42,865 nt of DNA, from contig JAHEEM010000005.1 of assembly GCA_024640695.1 (NCBI GenBank), positions 1-42,865 of the forward strand, read 5' to 3'. The position numbers were made by a program, and so were the translations under genes. Shown one piece after another: positions 40,463 through 42,865 of this stretch. The notes beneath the pieces are model-generated. The model did no database searches. It was not told the DNA's origin and was given only the letters and a program-made list of their open reading frames with translations. Numbering within the stretch: position 1 is the first letter of the stretch; each line of letters opens with the position of its first letter. The stretch comes from Rhodospirillaceae bacterium. Lineage in GTDB: Bacteria > Pseudomonadota > Gammaproteobacteria > Steroidobacterales > Rariloculaceae.

Positions 40463-41230
40463 ATGAGCGCGAGAACTTCGATGCTACGACCGCTGCTGCT
40501 GGGAAGCGCCATCCTCGCTTGTGCAGCGAGTCTCGCTCAACCGGCTCGAGATGGCCTGTTCCCCTATCGCGCAGTCTATGGTCTCCACTATGGCGACAAG
40601 CGCGTCGGCGAGTCCGTTTTTGTACTGAGCTATGACTCGACAACTGGGCACTACGCGTTCGAAACACATTCTGAGTTACGTGGCCTGCTGAGATTCACCT
40701 CACCGCGACCGGTCATCGAGCGCAGCGAGTTTGCCATCGTCGAGAACCAGATCCGACCGCTTGCCTTCACGTATCAAGACGGCTCCCGGCGCGGCGGGAG
40801 CGATCTGTTCGTGCGCTTCGATCGGGAAAGCGGGCACCTAATCGTCGAGCGTGACGGAATGAGCGAGAAGCTGCCGCTGATCCCTGACGCGCTCGATCGC
40901 GCCAGTGCCCGGGTCGCCCTAATGCGCGAGCTTGGCAGGTCGCAGCTTACCAGCAGCTACGGGATCGCAGATCCTGACGTAATCAGGACGTACGATAACC
41001 GCAACGAAGGAACGGAAACCCTCACCACGCCCTTCGGCAAACTGACTGCCCAGAAGATCAGCCAGCAGCGGCGGGAATCTTCGCGCCGCACTGTGACATG
41101 GGCTGCGCGCGAGCTGCATTTCTTACCGATCCGGGTGGAGCAAAGAAGAGAAGGCCACACGCCCGTAGCGTTCGTGCTGGAATCCGTCGAGTGGCTTACC
41201 GACGCCGAAGGGCGCGAAGACTCGCATTGA
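40463..41230 (+). CDS. DUF3108 domain protein, exported
   Basis: Signal peptide; PYRAVYGLHYGDKRVGESVFVLSYDSTTGHYAFETHSELRGLL...; commonly follows purN. Confidence 0.85.
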   Translation: MSARTSMLRPLLLGSAILACAASLAQPARDGLFPYRAVYGLHYGDKRVGESVFVLSYDSTTGHYAFETHSELRGLLRFTSPRPVIERSEFAIVENQIRPLAFTYQDGSRRGGSDLFVRFDRESGHLIVERDGMSEKLPLIPDALDRASARVALMRELGRSQLTSSYGIADPDVIRTYDNRNEGTETLTTPFGKLTAQKISQQRRESSRRTVTWAARELHFLPIRVEQRREGHTPVAFVLESVEWLTDAEGREDSH

Positions 41231-41339
41231 TCGCCCGCCCCATCGGAGCCCAGAGCGCTTTGAGCAGCCGCAGTCGCAAGCAGGCACCTCCGACCCGCGC
41301 CTTTATCTCCAATCTTCCGCCTGACGGCGATTCCAGAGG

Positions 41340-41906
41340 CTAGGTCTTCGGCAAGGTCACGCCGCGCTGCCCCTGGTACTTACCTTGCCGATCACCGTAA
41401 CTCGTCCGGCAAACCTCGTCCGACTCGAAAAAGATCATCTGCGCCACGCCTTCGTTGGCATAGATCTTGGCCGGCAGCGGCGTCGTGTTGGAGAACTCCA
41501 GCGTCACATGGCCTTCCCATTCGGGTTCCAGCGGCGTGACATTCACGATGATGCCGCAGCGGGCGTAGGTGGACTTGCCGAGGCAGACCGTGAGCACGGT
41601 CCTTGGAATACGAAAGTACTCGACCGTCCGCGCCAACGCGAATGAGTTCGGCGGGATGATACAAACATCCGAGTGCTTATCGACAAAACTTGTCTCGTCG
41701 AACTGCTTTGGATCGACAACCGCCGAGTTGATATTCGTGAACACCTTGAAATCGGCGGCGCAACGAACGTCGTAGCCGTAACTCGATGTTCCGTAAGAGA
41801 TAACGCGCTCTCCCTGGACGCTGCGTACCTGTTCGGGCTCGAAGGGCTCGATCATGCCGTGCTGCTCGGCCATTCGACAGATCCACCGGTCCGATTTAAT
41901 CGTCAT
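41340..41906 (-). CDS. dcd: dCTP deaminase
   Basis: [28 protein letters not shown]...[15 protein letters not shown]...[52 protein letters not shown]. Confidence 0.97.
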   Translation of the reverse strand: MTIKSDRWICRMAEQHGMIEPFEPEQVRSVQGERVISYGTSSYGYDVRCAADFKVFTNINSAVVDPKQFDETSFVDKHSDVCIIPPNSFALARTVEYFRIPRTVLTVCLGKSTYARCGIIVNVTPLEPEWEGHVTLEFSNTTPLPAKIYANEGVAQMIFFESDEVCRTSYGDRQGKYQGQRGVTLPKT

Positions 41907-42865
41907 GCGGAATCTTCAACGGTAATTTTCGGAAACACACTGCTGTAGTCCTTGCTGCTTGCGGCCAGCACACCCGCCGCCCGCAAGGCGATCTCTCGGT
42001 AGCAATCCGCGATTCGACCGTCGGGGTCGGCCGCCACGGTCGGACAGCCCTGCTCGGCATGCTCATGTATCGAGCGGTCGAGTGGCAGCGTGCCGAGCAG
42101 CGGAAGCTCGTAATCCTGGGCCAGCCGTGCACCGCCGTCGCGCCCGAAAATCGCCTCCTCGTGACCGCAGTTGGAGCAAATGTGCATGCTCATGTTCTCA
42201 ATGACACCGAGGATCGGCACGTTGACCTTTTGAAACATTTCCAGGCCCTTACGAGCGTCGGCAAGCGCAATGTCCTGCGGCGTCGTGACGATCACCGCGC
42301 CGCTGACAGGCACTCGTTGAGCAAGCGTCAGCTGGATATCGCCGGTTCCGGGCGGCATGTCGATGAGCAGATAGTCGAGGTCTCCCCAGTGTGTGTCATT
42401 GAGCAGTTGGGTGAGCGCGGATGTAACCATGGGCCCACGCCAGGCCATCGGTTGGCGCTCGTCGACCAGAAAACCGATCGACATGGCCTGCACACCGTGG
42501 GCCAATAGCGGCTCCAGGCTCTTGCCGTCACGGGTCTCCGGCCTTTGCCCGGTCAGACCGAGCATACGCGGCTGGCTCGGTCCATAGATATCGGCATCGA
42601 GCAAGCCCACGGCCGCACCTTCTTGCGCGAGTGCGATGCTGAGGTTGGCTGCCACGGTCGACTTACCAACACCGCCCTTGCCGGACGCAACCGCGATTAG
42701 ATTGCTGGCTCCGGGCAGGGGCTTGAGCCCATGCTGCACGGCATGCGGCTCAATGACCGATTCCAGCAGGAATACCGGAGCCTTGCCAAGCCGGAGCTCG
42801 ACGCAGTGTGCTTCCAGCGCCGCGATCAGGGAGGCGCCGCTGCGCGCTGCCGGGAAGCCGAGCCG
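41903..42865 (-). CDS. Iron-sulfur cluster carrier ATPase Mrp/ApbC (5' part cut by window edge)
   Basis: [47 protein letters not shown]...[20 protein letters not shown]; frame stays open to base 42865. Confidence 0.95.
   Translation of the reverse strand, partial: RLGFPAARSGASLIAALEAHCVELRLGKAPVFLLESVIEPHAVQHGLKPLPGASNLIAVASGKGGVGKSTVAANLSIALAQEGAAVGLLDADIYGPSQPRMLGLTGQRPETRDGKSLEPLLAHGVQAMSIGFLVDERQPMAWRGPMVTSALTQLLNDTHWGDLDYLLIDMPPGTGDIQLTLAQRVPVSGAVIVTTPQDIALADARKGLEMFQKVNVPILGVIENMSMHICSNCGHEEAIFGRDGGARLAQDYELPLLGTLPLDRSIHEHAEQGCPTVAADPDGRIADCYREIALRAAGVLAASSKDYSSVFPKITVEDSA

Overview
This window reads as a densely packed housekeeping segment of a GC-rich, probably gammaproteobacterial, chromosome. 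The affiliation is inferred from synteny and protein families only. From left to right I recognise: miaA(partial)-mutL-amidase-tsaE-nnrE on the minus strand; queG divergent from nnrE; panC-panB-deoxynucleoside kinase-pcnB on the minus strand; a tRNA-Glu(CTC); a less conserved stretch at 11.5-16.5 kb (alpha/beta hydrolase, EipA/DUF1134-like protein, small membrane proteins, GIY-YIG protein, RDD protein); lptG/lptF divergent from pepA-holC-(small ORF)-valS; a MoxR/DUF58/TgpA-like transglutaminase operon; prfC; rimI-udg(type 4)-pssA; proS-lytic transglycosylase; acylphosphatase and a DUF4398-like lipoprotein; arsC-wrbA-DUF2069; hda-pgsA-like-DUF2066; purM-purN-DUF3108; dcd-mrp(partial). I found no CRISPR array, transposase, integrase, prophage or recognisable defence system, and no convincing previously undescribed multi-gene system. 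The points worth a second look are mainly regulatory or structural: a back-to-back promoter with apparently leaderless divergent starts (nnrE/queG), an FNR/Anr-like box abutting arsC, a CpxR-like tandem direct repeat next to tRNA-Glu, a strong hairpin in the pepA leader, tandem hairpins and other perfect inverted repeats in the 13.3-16.5 kb accessory zone, and a 41-bp tail-to-tail CDS overlap (hda/DUF2069). All identifications come from reading the translations; no database search was run.
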